Shown here one piece after another: positions 8,075 through 17,020 of a DNA stretch of 64,000 nucleotides (its first letter is position 1; each line of letters opens with the position of its first letter). The DNA comes from Andreprevotia sp. IGB-42. GTDB lineage: Bacteria > Pseudomonadota > Gammaproteobacteria > Burkholderiales > Chitinibacteraceae. The notes under the pieces were generated by a model. The model worked only from the letters and a program-made list of their open reading frames with translations, ran no database searches and was not told the origin of the DNA. The stretch spans positions 496,001-560,000 of the forward strand of contig NZ_WXTX01000001.1 in assembly GCF_009848685.1 (NCBI RefSeq). Direction: 5' to 3'. A program made the translations under genes and the position numbers.

Positions 8075-9063
8075 AACACCTGCAACGATTGCTGCTGCTG
8101 GCGCTGCTGGCGCTGCCACTGCTGGCCCGTGCCGCAGAGCAAAAACCCTACCGCGTGATGATGCTGCTTTACCGCGGCAGCACCGATGCCGAACGCGGCT
8201 TCATGGATTACCTGAAAGCTCGCCTTCCGGTGGAGTTCATCGTGCGCGACGCAGCCGAGGACAAGGAAAAGATCCCCGGTTTCATCGCGGAAGCGAAAAA
8301 GCTCAAGCCTGACCTGATCTACACCTTTGGCACGTCGATGACGCTAGCTACCGTGGGCAAGGCCGACAATGCAAATCCTGCCGGCACCATCAGCAATATT
8401 CCGGTGGTATTCAATATCGTGGCGGACCCGGTGGGCTCCAAGCTCAGCCACACGCTGGCAAGCTCCGGGCGCAACCTCACCGGCGTATCGCACCTGGTGC
8501 CGATGGCCGACCAGCTGAAGGCGGCCGAGCGATTGGGCAAGATCGGCCGGCTGGGCGTGGTGTACAACCCGCAAGAGCCCAATTCGCTGCTGGCGGTGAA
8601 AGACCTGCAGGATAATGCCGCGCGCTTCGGCTATACGTTGCTGCCCGCAGCCATTGCGCTGGACGACGCCGGCAAGGCCACGCCGGAGGCCATTGCCGCA
8701 GCGGTGCAGCAGCTGTTGATCGGCAAGATCGATTACCTGTACCTGCCCTCCGATTCATCGCTGATCCAGCAAGCCGATGCCATTGTCGCGCCGGCCACTG
8801 CCGCGGGCGTACCGGTGATATCGGCCACCGAAGCGCCAATACGCAAGAACGGCGCACTGATGGGCCTGGTAGGCAATTACTACAATGCCGGTGCGTTTGC
8901 CGGCTACAAGGCCGAGCAGATCCTGCTGAAACGCAAAACCGCCGCGGCCATACCGATGGAAACACTGCAGCGCTTTTCGCTGGTGGTGAACATGCAGACC
9001 GCGCGCGCACTCAAGCGCTATCCGCCGCTGGAAGAGTTCCGCATTGCCGAGCTGTTGCGCTAA
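8071..9063 (+). CDS. Periplasmic substrate-binding protein, ABC_sub_bind (TrpX-like) family
   Basis: 330 residues with an N-terminal signal peptide (Leu-rich, cleavage likely after residue 22, ARA). The body has features of the ABC_sub_bind family: VMMLLYRGSTDAERGFMDYL, PDLIYTFGTSMTLA, IPVVFNIVADPVGSKL, LTGVSHLVP and a C-terminal half with PVISATEAPIRKNGALMG. Such proteins normally feed ABC permeases, but none is adjacent; the neighbours are a sensor-like protein and a sensor-MFS fusion. I chose the ATG at 8071, which overlaps the MFS stop, because it directly precedes the signal peptide. It may present ligand to the periplasmic domains of its neighbours (inference). Confidence 0.85.
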   Translation: MKHLQRLLLLALLALPLLARAAEQKPYRVMMLLYRGSTDAERGFMDYLKARLPVEFIVRDAAEDKEKIPGFIAEAKKLKPDLIYTFGTSMTLATVGKADNANPAGTISNIPVVFNIVADPVGSKLSHTLASSGRNLTGVSHLVPMADQLKAAERLGKIGRLGVVYNPQEPNSLLAVKDLQDNAARFGYTLLPAAIALDDAGKATPEAIAAAVQQLLIGKIDYLYLPSDSSLIQQADAIVAPATAAGVPVISATEAPIRKNGALMGLVGNYYNAGAFAGYKAEQILLKRKTAAAIPMETLQRFSLVVNMQTARALKRYPPLEEFRIAELLR

Positions 9064-9078
9064 GCCGCCCTTGCCGCC

Positions 9079-10218
9079 ATGAACATCGTCATTGCGCCGG
9101 ATTCGTTCAAGGAAAGCCTGCCGGCCAGTGCGGTTGCGGCCGCGATACTGGCAGGCTTCGCCACCGGCTTTCCGGCAGCCCGCTGCGTGTGCCTGCCGGT
9201 GGCAGATGGCGGCGAAGGCACGGTGGATGCGATTGTGTCGGCCACCGGCGGCCGCGTAGTGGCGGCAACCGTCACCGGCCCGTTGGGCCAGCCGGTCGAT
9301 GCATTCTTCGGTCTCAGCGGCGACGGTGATACCGCCATCATTGAAATGGCCGCTGCCAGTGGCCTGGCGCTGGTGCCCCCTGCCCGGCGCAACCCGCTGC
9401 TGACCGGCAGCCATGGCACGGGCGAGCTGATCATCGCAGCGCTCGATGCCGGTGCGCGGCAGTTGATCATCGGCATCGGCGGCAGCGCCACCGTCGACGG
9501 CGGCGCAGGCATGCTACAGGCGCTGGGGGCGGGTTTGCACGATGCACAAGGCTCGCAGATCCGCGCCGGCGGTGGCGCACTGGACCAACTGGCGCGCGTG
9601 GATCTTGGCGGGCTGGATGCACGGCTTGCCGATTGCACGATTGCCGTTGCCTGCGATGTAGACAACCCGCTATGCGGCCCACAGGGTGCAGCAGCGGTGT
9701 TCGGCCCGCAGAAAGGCGCCACGCCAGCCATGGTGGCGGCGCTGGACGCCAACCTTGCCCACTACGCCAGCGTGCTGGCACGGGCTACCGGGCGGCATGT
9801 TGCCCCCATCGCCGGGGCCGGTGCAGCCGGCGGCCTGGGCGCCGCGCTGCTGGCGGTGCTGGATGCACGACTGCGCCCGGGTATCGATATCGTCAGCGAG
9901 GCCATCGGCCTGGATGCAGCCATCGCTGCTGCCGACCTGGTCGTTACCGGCGAAGGCCGGCTGGATGGGCAAACAGCGCATGGCAAGGCACCGGCCGGCG
10001 TGGCGCAACGGGCCCGCGCCCACGGCAAACCGGTGATCGCCATTGCCGGCAGCCTGGGCGACAACGCGGCCATGCTGCACCGGCACGGCATCGACGCGAT
10101 GTTCAGCGTGCTGCCGCAGCCCTGCACGCTGGAACAGGCGCTGGCAGATGCGCCGGCCAACCTGCAGCATACCGCCCACAATGTCGCGGCCTTGCTCAGG
10201 CTGGGGCAGTGCCTGTAG
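9079..10218 (+). CDS. Glycerate kinase (GarK/GlxK family)
   Basis: 379 residues. It phosphorylates D-glycerate with ATP, feeding it into glycolysis. Family motifs visible: MNIVIAPDSFKESLPAS at the start, PVADGGEGTVDA, GTGELI, IGIGGSATVDGGAGMLQALGA, CDVDNPLCGPQGAA and VTGEGRLDGQTAHGKAP. Length is normal. It starts 15 bp after the binding-protein gene and may be in the same transcript, although no functional link to that transporter is evident. Family members differ in making 2- or 3-phosphoglycerate; the sequence does not decide which here. Confidence 0.95.
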   Translation: MNIVIAPDSFKESLPASAVAAAILAGFATGFPAARCVCLPVADGGEGTVDAIVSATGGRVVAATVTGPLGQPVDAFFGLSGDGDTAIIEMAAASGLALVPPARRNPLLTGSHGTGELIIAALDAGARQLIIGIGGSATVDGGAGMLQALGAGLHDAQGSQIRAGGGALDQLARVDLGGLDARLADCTIAVACDVDNPLCGPQGAAAVFGPQKGATPAMVAALDANLAHYASVLARATGRHVAPIAGAGAAGGLGAALLAVLDARLRPGIDIVSEAIGLDAAIAAADLVVTGEGRLDGQTAHGKAPAGVAQRARAHGKPVIAIAGSLGDNAAMLHRHGIDAMFSVLPQPCTLEQALADAPANLQHTAHNVAALLRLGQCL

Positions 10219-10241
10219 CACCCCGGTCTACCCGCAACAAA

Positions 10242-10269
10242 GCAAAAGCGGGGTTGCCCCCGCCTTTGC
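10242..10269. terminator. Hairpin between convergent glycerate kinase and ggt genes
   Basis: Stem of 12 pairs with one mismatch (GCAAAAGCGGGG against CCCCGCCTTTGC), TTGC loop, placed midway between two convergent stops. There is no clear T-tract on either side, so it is a weak candidate for a bidirectional terminator. Confidence 0.4.
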
Positions 10270-10287
10270 CTGCCACTTGGGGCGGTG

Positions 10288-12021
10288 CTATTGCTTCTGC
10301 ACGATGGCACTGCCGCCACCATGGCGCAGCGGCTCGCTCACCGCGGTCACCGTGCCATCATCGTTGAAGCGCAGGCCATTGGCGGCGCCGATTTCATCGG
10401 TTTCGCTCCAGGTGTGGCCATAGGCTTCCAGCGCTTGAGCCTGCGGACTGCCGACAAACTTCAGCAATGATTCCACCTCGGTCTTGTCGCCATTGCGCTG
10501 GCTCATGCGTGGTGCAGCCAGTGCCTCGCCCAGACTCATGCCCAGGTCCACGTGGTTGACGATGGTCTGCATCACCGTGGTGATGATGGTGGAACCGCCG
10601 GGAGAGCCGATGGAGAACGCAGGCTTGCCGTTCTTGAACGCCAGCGTGGGGCTCATGCTGGAGCGCGGGCGCTTGCCGGCTTCCGGCACATTGGGGTGCG
10701 GGCCACTGAACTCGAAATCGGTCATCTCGTTGTTCAGCAGGAAACCCCGCCCCGGCACGACGATACCGCTGCCACCCCAATCTTCAATGGTGAAGGTATA
10801 GGCGACGATATTGCCTTCGCGGTCGGTCACCGTCAGGTGGGTGGTGTGTGCGGGTTCCGCCGCCAGCGCCGGCTGCGGGCGCAGCGGCACCGACAGGTCG
10901 TTCTGGAACGGGTACGGATCGCCCTGCGTGGCCTTGCCATGCGCGGTTTTCAGGTCGATCTGCCGGGCGCGTTCCCGCGCGTATTCTTTGGAGAGCAAGC
11001 CCACCCTGGGCACATCAATGTATTCGCCATCCGCCACGTAGGCATTGCGATCGGCAAACGCCAGGCGCGACGCCTCCAGGTACAGGTGCTCGGCCTGCGT
11101 GCGCGGCATGGATTTCAGATCGAAGTTTTCGAGGATATTGAGTGCCTCGGCAATGGCGATGCCGCCGCTGGATGGCATGGGCATGCCATAGAGCTCGTAG
11201 CCGCGATAGCTGGAGCGAATGGGCTGGCGCAGCCGGGCTTCGTAGTCCTTGAGGTCATTGAGCGTCATCTGCCCGGTCAGCACCGTCACGCCAGCCTTGG
11301 TGGGTGGGGTATTCACCGCCTTGACGATACTTTGCGCCAACGCACCTTCATAAAAGCCCTTCACGCCACCCTTGCCGATTTCCCGGTAGGTATTGGCCAG
11401 ATCGGGGTTGCGGAACAAGGTGCCCACCGGCAAGGCCTTGCCCTCTTTCAGGTACAGGCTGGATGTGGATTCGAAACGGCCGAACTTGGCTTCGTTCAGC
11501 GTATTGATGCGGTTGAAGTTGGGCTCAACCTTGAAGCCCTGCTCGGCCACGCGGATGCCCGGCTTGAGCACCTGCGCAAAGCTCATCGTGCCGTAACGGG
11601 TCAGCGCTTCATTCCAGCCGCGCACCGTGCCGGGCACGCCCACCGAGAGACCGGTCGGCACCGCATCATCCCATTCGATTTCCTTGCCGTTTTTCTGGAA
11701 CACCGTGGGGCTGAAATACGCCGGCGCGGTTTCACGGTGATCGATGGTGATCACCCGTTTGTCCTTGGCCGAGTAGATCATCATGAAGCCGCCACCGCCC
11801 ACGCCACAGCTGAACGGATCGGTCACGCCCAGCGTGGCGGCCGCCGCCACCGCGGCATCCACTGCGTTACCGCCAGCGTCGAGAATCTCCATCGCCGCCC
11901 GGCTGGCCTGATCCGAGATCGTCGCCACCGCGCCGCCATGGCCGGTGGCTACTGGCTGTTTGGCCCAGGCGGCTAGCGCCGCCGTCATCAATATCGCGCT
12001 TAACAGTGCCCTGTGCTGCAT
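10288..12021 (-). CDS. ggt: Gamma-glutamyltranspeptidase
   Basis: 577 residues; a periplasmic Ntn-hydrolase that cleaves glutathione and gamma-glutamyl compounds. A signal peptide of about 20 residues (ends AAWA) is followed by the family opening ATGHGGAVATISDQAS. The self-processing site is visible: HTTHLTVTD with Thr393 as the likely nucleophile, matching the position in the E. coli enzyme. Further hallmarks are GGNAVDAAVA, SSGGIAIAEALNILE, FLLNNEMTDF and SMSPTLAFKNGKP. A GAGGAG ribosome binding site precedes the ATG. It stands alone on the minus strand, convergent with the glycerate kinase gene. Confidence 0.97.
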   Translation of the reverse strand: MQHRALLSAILMTAALAAWAKQPVATGHGGAVATISDQASRAAMEILDAGGNAVDAAVAAAATLGVTDPFSCGVGGGGFMMIYSAKDKRVITIDHRETAPAYFSPTVFQKNGKEIEWDDAVPTGLSVGVPGTVRGWNEALTRYGTMSFAQVLKPGIRVAEQGFKVEPNFNRINTLNEAKFGRFESTSSLYLKEGKALPVGTLFRNPDLANTYREIGKGGVKGFYEGALAQSIVKAVNTPPTKAGVTVLTGQMTLNDLKDYEARLRQPIRSSYRGYELYGMPMPSSGGIAIAEALNILENFDLKSMPRTQAEHLYLEASRLAFADRNAYVADGEYIDVPRVGLLSKEYARERARQIDLKTAHGKATQGDPYPFQNDLSVPLRPQPALAAEPAHTTHLTVTDREGNIVAYTFTIEDWGGSGIVVPGRGFLLNNEMTDFEFSGPHPNVPEAGKRPRSSMSPTLAFKNGKPAFSIGSPGGSTIITTVMQTIVNHVDLGMSLGEALAAPRMSQRNGDKTEVESLLKFVGSPQAQALEAYGHTWSETDEIGAANGLRFNDDGTVTAVSEPLRHGGGSAIVQKQ

Positions 12022-12107
12022 GATCGCTCTCCTCGGGAAGGTATAACGATGCTAGCAGCATGCTGATGCCAAACTTAATGGGCATTTACCCCTAAGGGAA
12101 AGTCGCG

Positions 12108-12491
12108 TCAGGGTCTGTGTTTGATCGCAACCTGAATGTCGCGCGCTGGTCGGTAACTGCGGCCATCGAATGGCGAGCGCTTGAGCGTGGCAAGATCAAC
12201 ATCTTGCAGGCAGCGCACATTGATTGCAGTCATGGGCGCGCGGAGGGGTCGCTATCCATGCCGAATGGCGCGCAGCCACAGCCAGCGCAAAAATGGTGCG
12301 CAATCACATGCTTGTTGACTAACGCCAACGCGCTTTCAGGCATATGCAGCCGCAAGCCGTCACGCGGCACGAACCACAGCAGATAGCCCTTGCGCTGGCA
12401 ATGCGTGCAGTTGCACTCGATGACCATGCTGAAAATCGCCCTCGACCTCGTAACGCGTCTGTCCGCAGTGGCAGCTTCCTGAATAAAGCAT
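12108..12491 (-). pseudogene. Frameshifted GFA-family (glutathione-dependent formaldehyde-activating/CENP-V) gene
   Basis: Three pieces of one GFA-family protein lie in order on the minus strand but in different frames. The first (from ATG at 12491) reads SGSCHCGQTRYEVEGDF; the second reads VIECNCTHCQRKGYLLWFV through HHFCAGCGCAPFG; the third reads MTAINVRCLQDVDLATLK to a stop at 12108. The zinc-binding CxC and CxxC pattern of the family is intact across the pieces. The breaks fit an extra base in the A/T run near 12432-12435 and a missing base near 12234-12236, restoring the frame overall (about 127 codons). Either a decayed gene or two homopolymer sequencing errors. Confidence 0.8.
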
Positions 12492-12694
12492 GGATTGCTC
12501 TGTGCCAGCATCTCATGCATGCCGGTATTGTCATTTCCGCTGCCCGGCACCGACCAGACGTCATTGCGATGGGGAGCGATCCCGCGTCTGCAGTACGGGT
12601 ATGGCGCCGCAGTACATACCGGTCGGCAATCGCCGATAGCCATGACGGCCCAAGTTGCGGAAAATACCCTGATCAATCCACCGGGAGCGCTGCC

Positions 12695-12955
12695 ATGAGT
12701 ACCCTGCACCTGCGCTACTTTGCCCGCCTGCGCGAGCAGTTCGGCCGTGATGCCGAACCGCTGGGCATCCCTGCCGTGCCGTACACGGTGGGCGACGTGA
12801 TCGACCTGCTGATCGCCCGTGGCGGCGTATGGGCGGAAGAGCTGGGCGGCCCGCGCGTATTCCGCGTGGCGGTGGATCAGGAAATGGCCACCTTGGACAC
12901 AGCAGTGCATGATGGTGCCGAACTGGCGATTTTTCCGCCGGTGACCGGAGGCTGA
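12695..12955 (+). CDS. moaD: MoaD, molybdopterin synthase sulfur carrier subunit
   Basis: 86 residues, ubiquitin-like small subunit of molybdopterin synthase. It ends in Gly-Gly, the residue pair that is adenylated and thiocarboxylated to carry sulfur. LHLRYFARLREQFG at the N-terminus and ELAIFPPVTGG at the C-terminus are typical. I chose the ATG at 12695, with GGGAG just upstream; longer in-frame extensions overlap the GFA pseudogene region. First gene of the moaD-moaE-mobA-moaA-mobB cluster, with moaE 1 bp downstream. Confidence 0.96.
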   Translation: MSTLHLRYFARLREQFGRDAEPLGIPAVPYTVGDVIDLLIARGGVWAEELGGPRVFRVAVDQEMATLDTAVHDGAELAIFPPVTGG

Positions 12956-12956
12956 A

Positions 12957-13448
12957 ATGATGGAAGCCGCCTGTGGCACCCCGCCACGCATCAGGGTTGC
13001 CGTGCAGTACGAGGATTTCGATCCCGGTGTAGAGGAAGCCTGCCTGCATGACGACGATCACCGTATCGGCGGCTGCGGCTGTTTTGTCGGCCGCGTGCGT
13101 GCAGACAATGGCGATGACCCATTGCTGGCGCTGACGCTGGAACACTATCCGGGCATGACGGAAAAAGCGCTGACCGCGCTGGCCGGGCAGGCGGTCACCC
13201 GCTGGCAGTTGCTGGGGGTAACGCTGATCCACCGCATCGGCCGCTTGCAGCCCGGCGAGCGCATCGTGCTGGTGCTGACCGCCAGCGCGCATCGCCAGGC
13301 CGCGCTGACCGCCTGCGAATTCCTGATCGACGCACTGAAAACCGATGCCCCGTTCTGGAAGTGTGAGGAGCGCAGGCGCAGCAAGCAGTGGGTGGATGCA
13401 AAAACCAGCGATGCCAATGCCCGCAGCCGTTGGGGGCAGCATGACTGA
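12957..13448 (+). CDS. moaE: MoaE, molybdopterin synthase catalytic subunit
   Basis: 163 residues. MoaE uses the MoaD thiocarboxylate to add the dithiolene sulfurs to cPMP. Visible motifs: CGCFVGRVR, LTLEHYPGMTEKAL, HRIGRLQPGERIVLV, and the active-site region KTDAPFWKCEE with the conserved Lys. It starts 1 bp after moaD and overlaps mobA by 8 bp, so the genes are likely co-translated. The start may be either of two adjacent ATG codons (12957 or 12960). Confidence 0.96.
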   Translation: MMEAACGTPPRIRVAVQYEDFDPGVEEACLHDDDHRIGGCGCFVGRVRADNGDDPLLALTLEHYPGMTEKALTALAGQAVTRWQLLGVTLIHRIGRLQPGERIVLVLTASAHRQAALTACEFLIDALKTDAPFWKCEERRRSKQWVDAKTSDANARSRWGQHD

Positions 13449-14025
13449 GCGCCCGGATGTGCTCATTCTGTGCGGTGGCGAAGGCCGGCGCATGGGCGGT
13501 CAGGACAAGGGCCTGGTGTTGCTCGATGGCGTGCCGCTCTACCGGCACGTGCTGAACCAGCTGGATCATCAACTGGTGGGCCAAGTGTGGATTTCCGCCA
13601 ACCGTAATCTGGCGTGCTACCAGCAGCATGGTCATACCGTGCTGACCGATACCCGCAGCGGTTTTTGCGGGCCACTGGCCGGTATCGAGGCCGGCTTGCT
13701 CGCCACCTGCGCAGACTACCTGCTGGTACTGCCCTGTGACGTGCCACAGCTGCCCGGCGATCTTGCCACGCAGCTGTGGCAGGCACGCAGCCAGGCAGCA
13801 GTCGTCCGTGCATGCAATGCCGAGCGCGCCCAGCCACTGGCCTGCCTGATCCACCGCGCCACGCTGCCGGTACTGCAGGCGGCGCTGGATGCCGGGCACT
13901 ACAGCGTGATGCAATGGCAGGCGCTGGCGGGGGTGGCAGAAGTCATGTTTGATGCCCCGTTCACCAATATCAACGATGCCGCCACATTGGCTGCCATCGC
14001 CCCGCCCCTTGCAATGCCGGCCTGA
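13441..14025 (+). CDS. mobA: MobA, molybdenum cofactor guanylyltransferase
   Basis: 194 residues. MobA attaches GMP to the molybdenum cofactor to form the bis-MGD used by DMSO-reductase-family enzymes. The GTP-binding opening LILCGGEGRRMGGQDKGL, the FCGPLAGI segment and the metal-binding LVLPCDVPQLP are all present. I chose the ATG at 13441, which overlaps the end of moaE; upstream in-frame codons lie inside moaE. Its presence predicts that this organism has bis-MGD enzymes such as nitrate reductase or formate dehydrogenase, none of which are in the window. Confidence 0.95.
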   Translation: MTERPDVLILCGGEGRRMGGQDKGLVLLDGVPLYRHVLNQLDHQLVGQVWISANRNLACYQQHGHTVLTDTRSGFCGPLAGIEAGLLATCADYLLVLPCDVPQLPGDLATQLWQARSQAAVVRACNAERAQPLACLIHRATLPVLQAALDAGHYSVMQWQALAGVAEVMFDAPFTNINDAATLAAIAPPLAMPA

Positions 14026-14026
14026 C

Positions 14027-15022
14027 ATGAACGCCCCGCTGCCCCGTCCCCTGATCGACCGCTTCAATCGCCGCATCAGCTATCTGCGGCTGTCGGTGAC
14101 CGATCGGTGCGATCTGCGCTGCAGCTACTGCATCCCGCAAGGGTTCAAGGATTTCGAAGAGCCCGAACACTGGCTGACTTTCGACGAGATCGAGCGTGTG
14201 GTACGCCTGTTTGGCCTGCTGGGCGTTGGCCGGGTACGGCTGACTGGAGGCGAACCGCTGCTGCGCAAGGATCTGGCGCAATTGGCCGGCCGGCTATCGG
14301 TATTGCCGGGGATTGAAGACCTGTCGCTCTCCACCAATGCCACCCAGCTCGACCGCCACGCCACGGCATTGCATGCCGCCGGCGTAAAACGGCTGAATAT
14401 CAGCCTGGATTCGCTCAAGCGCGATTGCGTAACCCGTGTGAGCGGGCGCGACAGCCTGCCTGCGGTGATGGCCGGGCTGGACGCGGCGCAGGCAGCAGGC
14501 TTTGCCCCCATCAAGCTCAACATGGTGGTGATGCAGGGCGTGAACGATGGCGAAATCGAGGCGATGGCAGCGTTCTGCCTTGCCCGCGGCTTTACCTTGC
14601 GCCTGATCGAAGCCATGCCCATGGGCGACACGGGCCGCAATGCCCATTACCTGCCGCTGGATGGTGTACGCGATCAACTGGTGGCCCGCTTCGGCCTGAT
14701 CCCGCAAGCGCTGGAAATGGGCGGCGGGCCGGCGCGCTACTGGCAGTTACCCGATGGCAGTGGCAATATCGGTTTCATCACGCCGATCAGCCAGCACTTC
14801 TGTGCCACCTGCAACCGGGTAAGGCTGGCTGTGGATGGCACGCTGTACCTGTGCCTGGGCCAGGAAGAGAAACTGGCACTGCGCCCGCTGCTGCGCGGCG
14901 GCGCCAGCGATACCGAGCTGATTGCCGCGCTGCGCGACGCCATCGAGCTCAAGCCCGAGCGGCACGAATTCCGCGAGCAACCGGGCAAGATCATCCGCAT
15001 CATGGCGCATACGGGCGGCTGA
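14027..15022 (+). CDS. moaA: MoaA, GTP 3',8-cyclase (radical SAM)
   Basis: 331 residues. It catalyses the first step of molybdenum cofactor synthesis, from GTP to 3',8-cyclo-7,8-dihydro-GTP, using two 4Fe-4S clusters. The radical-SAM triad C28/C32/C35 (CDLRCSYC) and the C-terminal cluster cysteines (CATCNRVRL followed by a third Cys in TLYLC) are visible, as is the [13 protein letters not shown]-binding motif and the essential C-terminal Gly-Gly. The ATG at 14027 follows the mobA stop by 1 bp. MoaC, its partner in cPMP formation, is not in the window. Confidence 0.97.
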   Translation: MNAPLPRPLIDRFNRRISYLRLSVTDRCDLRCSYCIPQGFKDFEEPEHWLTFDEIERVVRLFGLLGVGRVRLTGGEPLLRKDLAQLAGRLSVLPGIEDLSLSTNATQLDRHATALHAAGVKRLNISLDSLKRDCVTRVSGRDSLPAVMAGLDAAQAAGFAPIKLNMVVMQGVNDGEIEAMAAFCLARGFTLRLIEAMPMGDTGRNAHYLPLDGVRDQLVARFGLIPQALEMGGGPARYWQLPDGSGNIGFITPISQHFCATCNRVRLAVDGTLYLCLGQEEKLALRPLLRGGASDTELIAALRDAIELKPERHEFREQPGKIIRIMAHTGG

Positions 15023-15525
15023 TGGCGCTATTCGGCATCTGCGGGCACTCCGGTGCGGGCAAGACCACGCTGATCGAGGCCTTGCTGCCCATCCTCAACG
15101 CGCAGGGCCTGACCGTCAATGTGGTGAAGCACAGCCATCACGATATCGAGCTGGAGCCTCAGCGCAAGGACAGTGCGCGCTTCCGCAGCGCAGGCGCACA
15201 GGAAGTGCTGCTTGCCACACCCTACCGCTACGCAATCATGCATGAGCTGGCCAATGAAACCGAGCCTGGTCTTGCCACGTTGCTGGCACGGCTGGCTCCG
15301 GCCGATGTCACGCTCGTAGAAGGCTATACCAGCATCGCCATGCCGCGACTGATCGTGCACCGTGCGGCGCAGGGCAGGCAGCCACGCGGCTTGGGCGAGC
15401 CGGGGGTAGTCGCCATCGCCTGCGACAGACCGGATAGTCACATCGATGGCACAAACCTGCCCCGCTTGCCGCTGGATGATCCGCAACGGATCGCCGTGCT
15501 GATCCTGCACACGCTGCATCGCTAG
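15022..15525 (+). CDS. mobB: MobB, molybdopterin-guanine dinucleotide biosynthesis adaptor protein
   Basis: 167 residues, a P-loop GTPase thought to assist MobA or cofactor delivery. The Walker A (GHSGAGKTT, from about residue 8), the [26 protein letters not shown] block and the [12 protein letters not shown] region are characteristic. It overlaps the moaA stop (TGATG) and ends the cluster. It lies just before the long AT-rich leader of the exopolysaccharide locus. Confidence 0.95.
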   Translation: MALFGICGHSGAGKTTLIEALLPILNAQGLTVNVVKHSHHDIELEPQRKDSARFRSAGAQEVLLATPYRYAIMHELANETEPGLATLLARLAPADVTLVEGYTSIAMPRLIVHRAAQGRQPRGLGEPGVVAIACDRPDSHIDGTNLPRLPLDDPQRIAVLILHTLHR

Positions 15526-16464
15526 AATCAGTCGCCCGGGGCGCCCGGCACCCCGATGTAGTTCCGCCCTGTCGCCAGCAAGCGCCCGCTTGTTTGTCCG
15601 GATCGTGAAACGCGGTCGACCTCCACTACACAAGACCGCGCCGCCCAGGCTGGCAGCAATCCGGAAACGCGCATTGCATTGTCATTACGATCCCATTGCA
15701 GGTCGTTATGCGTTTTTCATAAAAGACGGTGCTATCGGATTAAACCCTCACAAATCACAAACTTACCAAAAAAGTCAGATTTTGACGGTTTTTTTCTGAC
15801 AACCTGCCTTGGAAGCCACGAAACTTGTGCAACGCAGCATGATCGTCATGTAAGAATTCTTCCTACGTGCAATTATCCATGTCAATTACATAACACCGAG
15901 ATGACCATATTTTTTTCATTCGCCATTCAATTAATTATCAATTCATTTCCTCGCCATCATTAATTCATCATCACCCATTACGATGTATGTAGCTTGTAGT
16001 GGTATTGAAGGACGGACACCTACAAAAAATGTCGGAATACGTAGGAAAATGTGTAGGCCAGAAGCCTTGTATTACGTACATGAAAGCGTTTTCAGACAAC
16101 TTTGTTGATTTGTAGTCTGTCAGCACTACAAAGGTGCATTTTTCAACAGATGAATCAAATTTGTGCAGAACGGCTATTTGGTTCTTATTCGAAATAATGG
16201 TAAAAGCCAGCGCATTCTCAACCGTTCATGCAGTGGGTGTTAAAAATAACAAAAATTGTGAAACAGATCACAAACCGCCGCAAAACCAATACCCGCGCGA
16301 CTTTCACAGTCATTTCTAATGTACTACAAGACTTACGTTTATCTGCTGCCTGGGTTTTGTCGTTGTAATGAAACATATGCCGTGGCATCCTGCGCTGGAC
16401 AAAAAACACACCAAACAGTCAGGGTTTTGTAAACAAGTATTTTCTTATGCAAGGAGAACGAAAC
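15526..16464. promoter_or_regulatory. AT-rich 0.9 kb leader upstream of the exopolysaccharide locus, with repeated TTGTAGT/ACTACAA motifs
   Basis: No credible gene is seen. From about 15700 the base composition turns markedly AT-rich compared with both flanks. A heptamer-like motif recurs in both orientations: TTGTAGT at 15994, CCTACAAA at 16019, TTTGTAGT at 16109, ACTACAAA at 16125 and ACTACAAG at 16323, with related GTAGG copies at 16041 and 16053. Repeated motifs in a long leader in front of a polysaccharide operon suggest binding sites for a transcriptional regulator; the regulator is unknown. The promoter for the PEP-CTERM gene should lie in the last 200 bp but I could not assign it. Confidence 0.6.
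16109..16132. promoter_or_regulatory. Palindromic candidate operator TTTGTAGT-N8-ACTACAAA
   Basis: A perfect 8-bp inverted repeat with an 8-bp spacer, about 330 bp before the PEP-CTERM start codon. It is the best-formed pair of the motif that recurs through this leader. The spacing of half-site centres (16 bp) suits a dimeric DNA-binding protein. The binding protein is not identified. Confidence 0.5.
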
Positions 16465-16935
16465 ATGCGTTTTGCCAACACTCTCGCCAAAACCGTCGTC
16501 GCTTCGCTGCTGCTTGCCGCAGCCAGCCTGAGCCATGCGGCCTATAGCAAGTCCTTCTCGAGCGACCAGCACACACTGTTTGCCTTCGATACCTTCAGCA
16601 GCAGCACGCCATTCACACTCAGCTACTCAGCCACCCCCAGCGTTGCAGGTGGTCAGCTGGAAAGCCTGTTCGGCGTTCTGTTCCTGATGTCCCCCACCGG
16701 CACCGGCCAATCGCTGGTTTCGCAGGTGTTCTCGCCAGGTGCGCAAAGCTTCAGCGGCAGCTTCTTCATTCCGGAAGCAGGCACCTACAGCTATGCGTTT
16801 TCGCTGAACAAGAACAGCGATTGGCTGGGCTCTTTCAACCTGAACGTGGCCCCGGTTCCGGAACCTGAAACCGTTGCCCTGATGGGTATCGGTCTGATGG
16901 GTGTACTGCTTGCGCGTCGTCGCAAGCGCGGTTAA
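16465..16935 (+). CDS. PEP-CTERM sorting domain protein
   Basis: 156 residues. A signal peptide (ends SLSHA, about residue 23) leads to a Ser/Thr/Phe-rich body of about 105 residues, then the sorting signal at about 131-156: VPEPE, a hydrophobic helix MGIGLMGVLLA and the Arg-rich tail RRRKRG. Such proteins are cleaved by an exosortase, here presumably XrtB encoded at 23760. I chose the ATG at 16465 because AAGGAG lies 8 bp upstream; the in-frame ATG at 16447 would place that site inside the gene. Its lead position suggests a surface or matrix protein made with the polysaccharide. Confidence 0.92.
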   Translation: MRFANTLAKTVVASLLLAAASLSHAAYSKSFSSDQHTLFAFDTFSSSTPFTLSYSATPSVAGGQLESLFGVLFLMSPTGTGQSLVSQVFSPGAQSFSGSFFIPEAGTYSYAFSLNKNSDWLGSFNLNVAPVPEPETVALMGIGLMGVLLARRRKRG

Positions 16936-17020
16936 GCATCCGGGCGCGCTGCCGGGCCGGAATCCAGTCCGTGCCGGGCAGCAGCGCTTCAGGATGACCC
17001 GCAATTACCTGTTGAATGCA

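Noticed and set aside
12230-12991. A 253-codon minus-strand gene spanning into moaD
   Set aside because: Only its central part resembles a family (GFA); the ends are out-of-frame translation. The frameshifted pseudogene explains it better, and moaD lies on the other strand.
16383-16400. Possible sigma-54 promoter (TGGCAT...TGCG) before the PEP-CTERM gene
   Set aside because: The GG and GC elements are not at the required 10-bp spacing.
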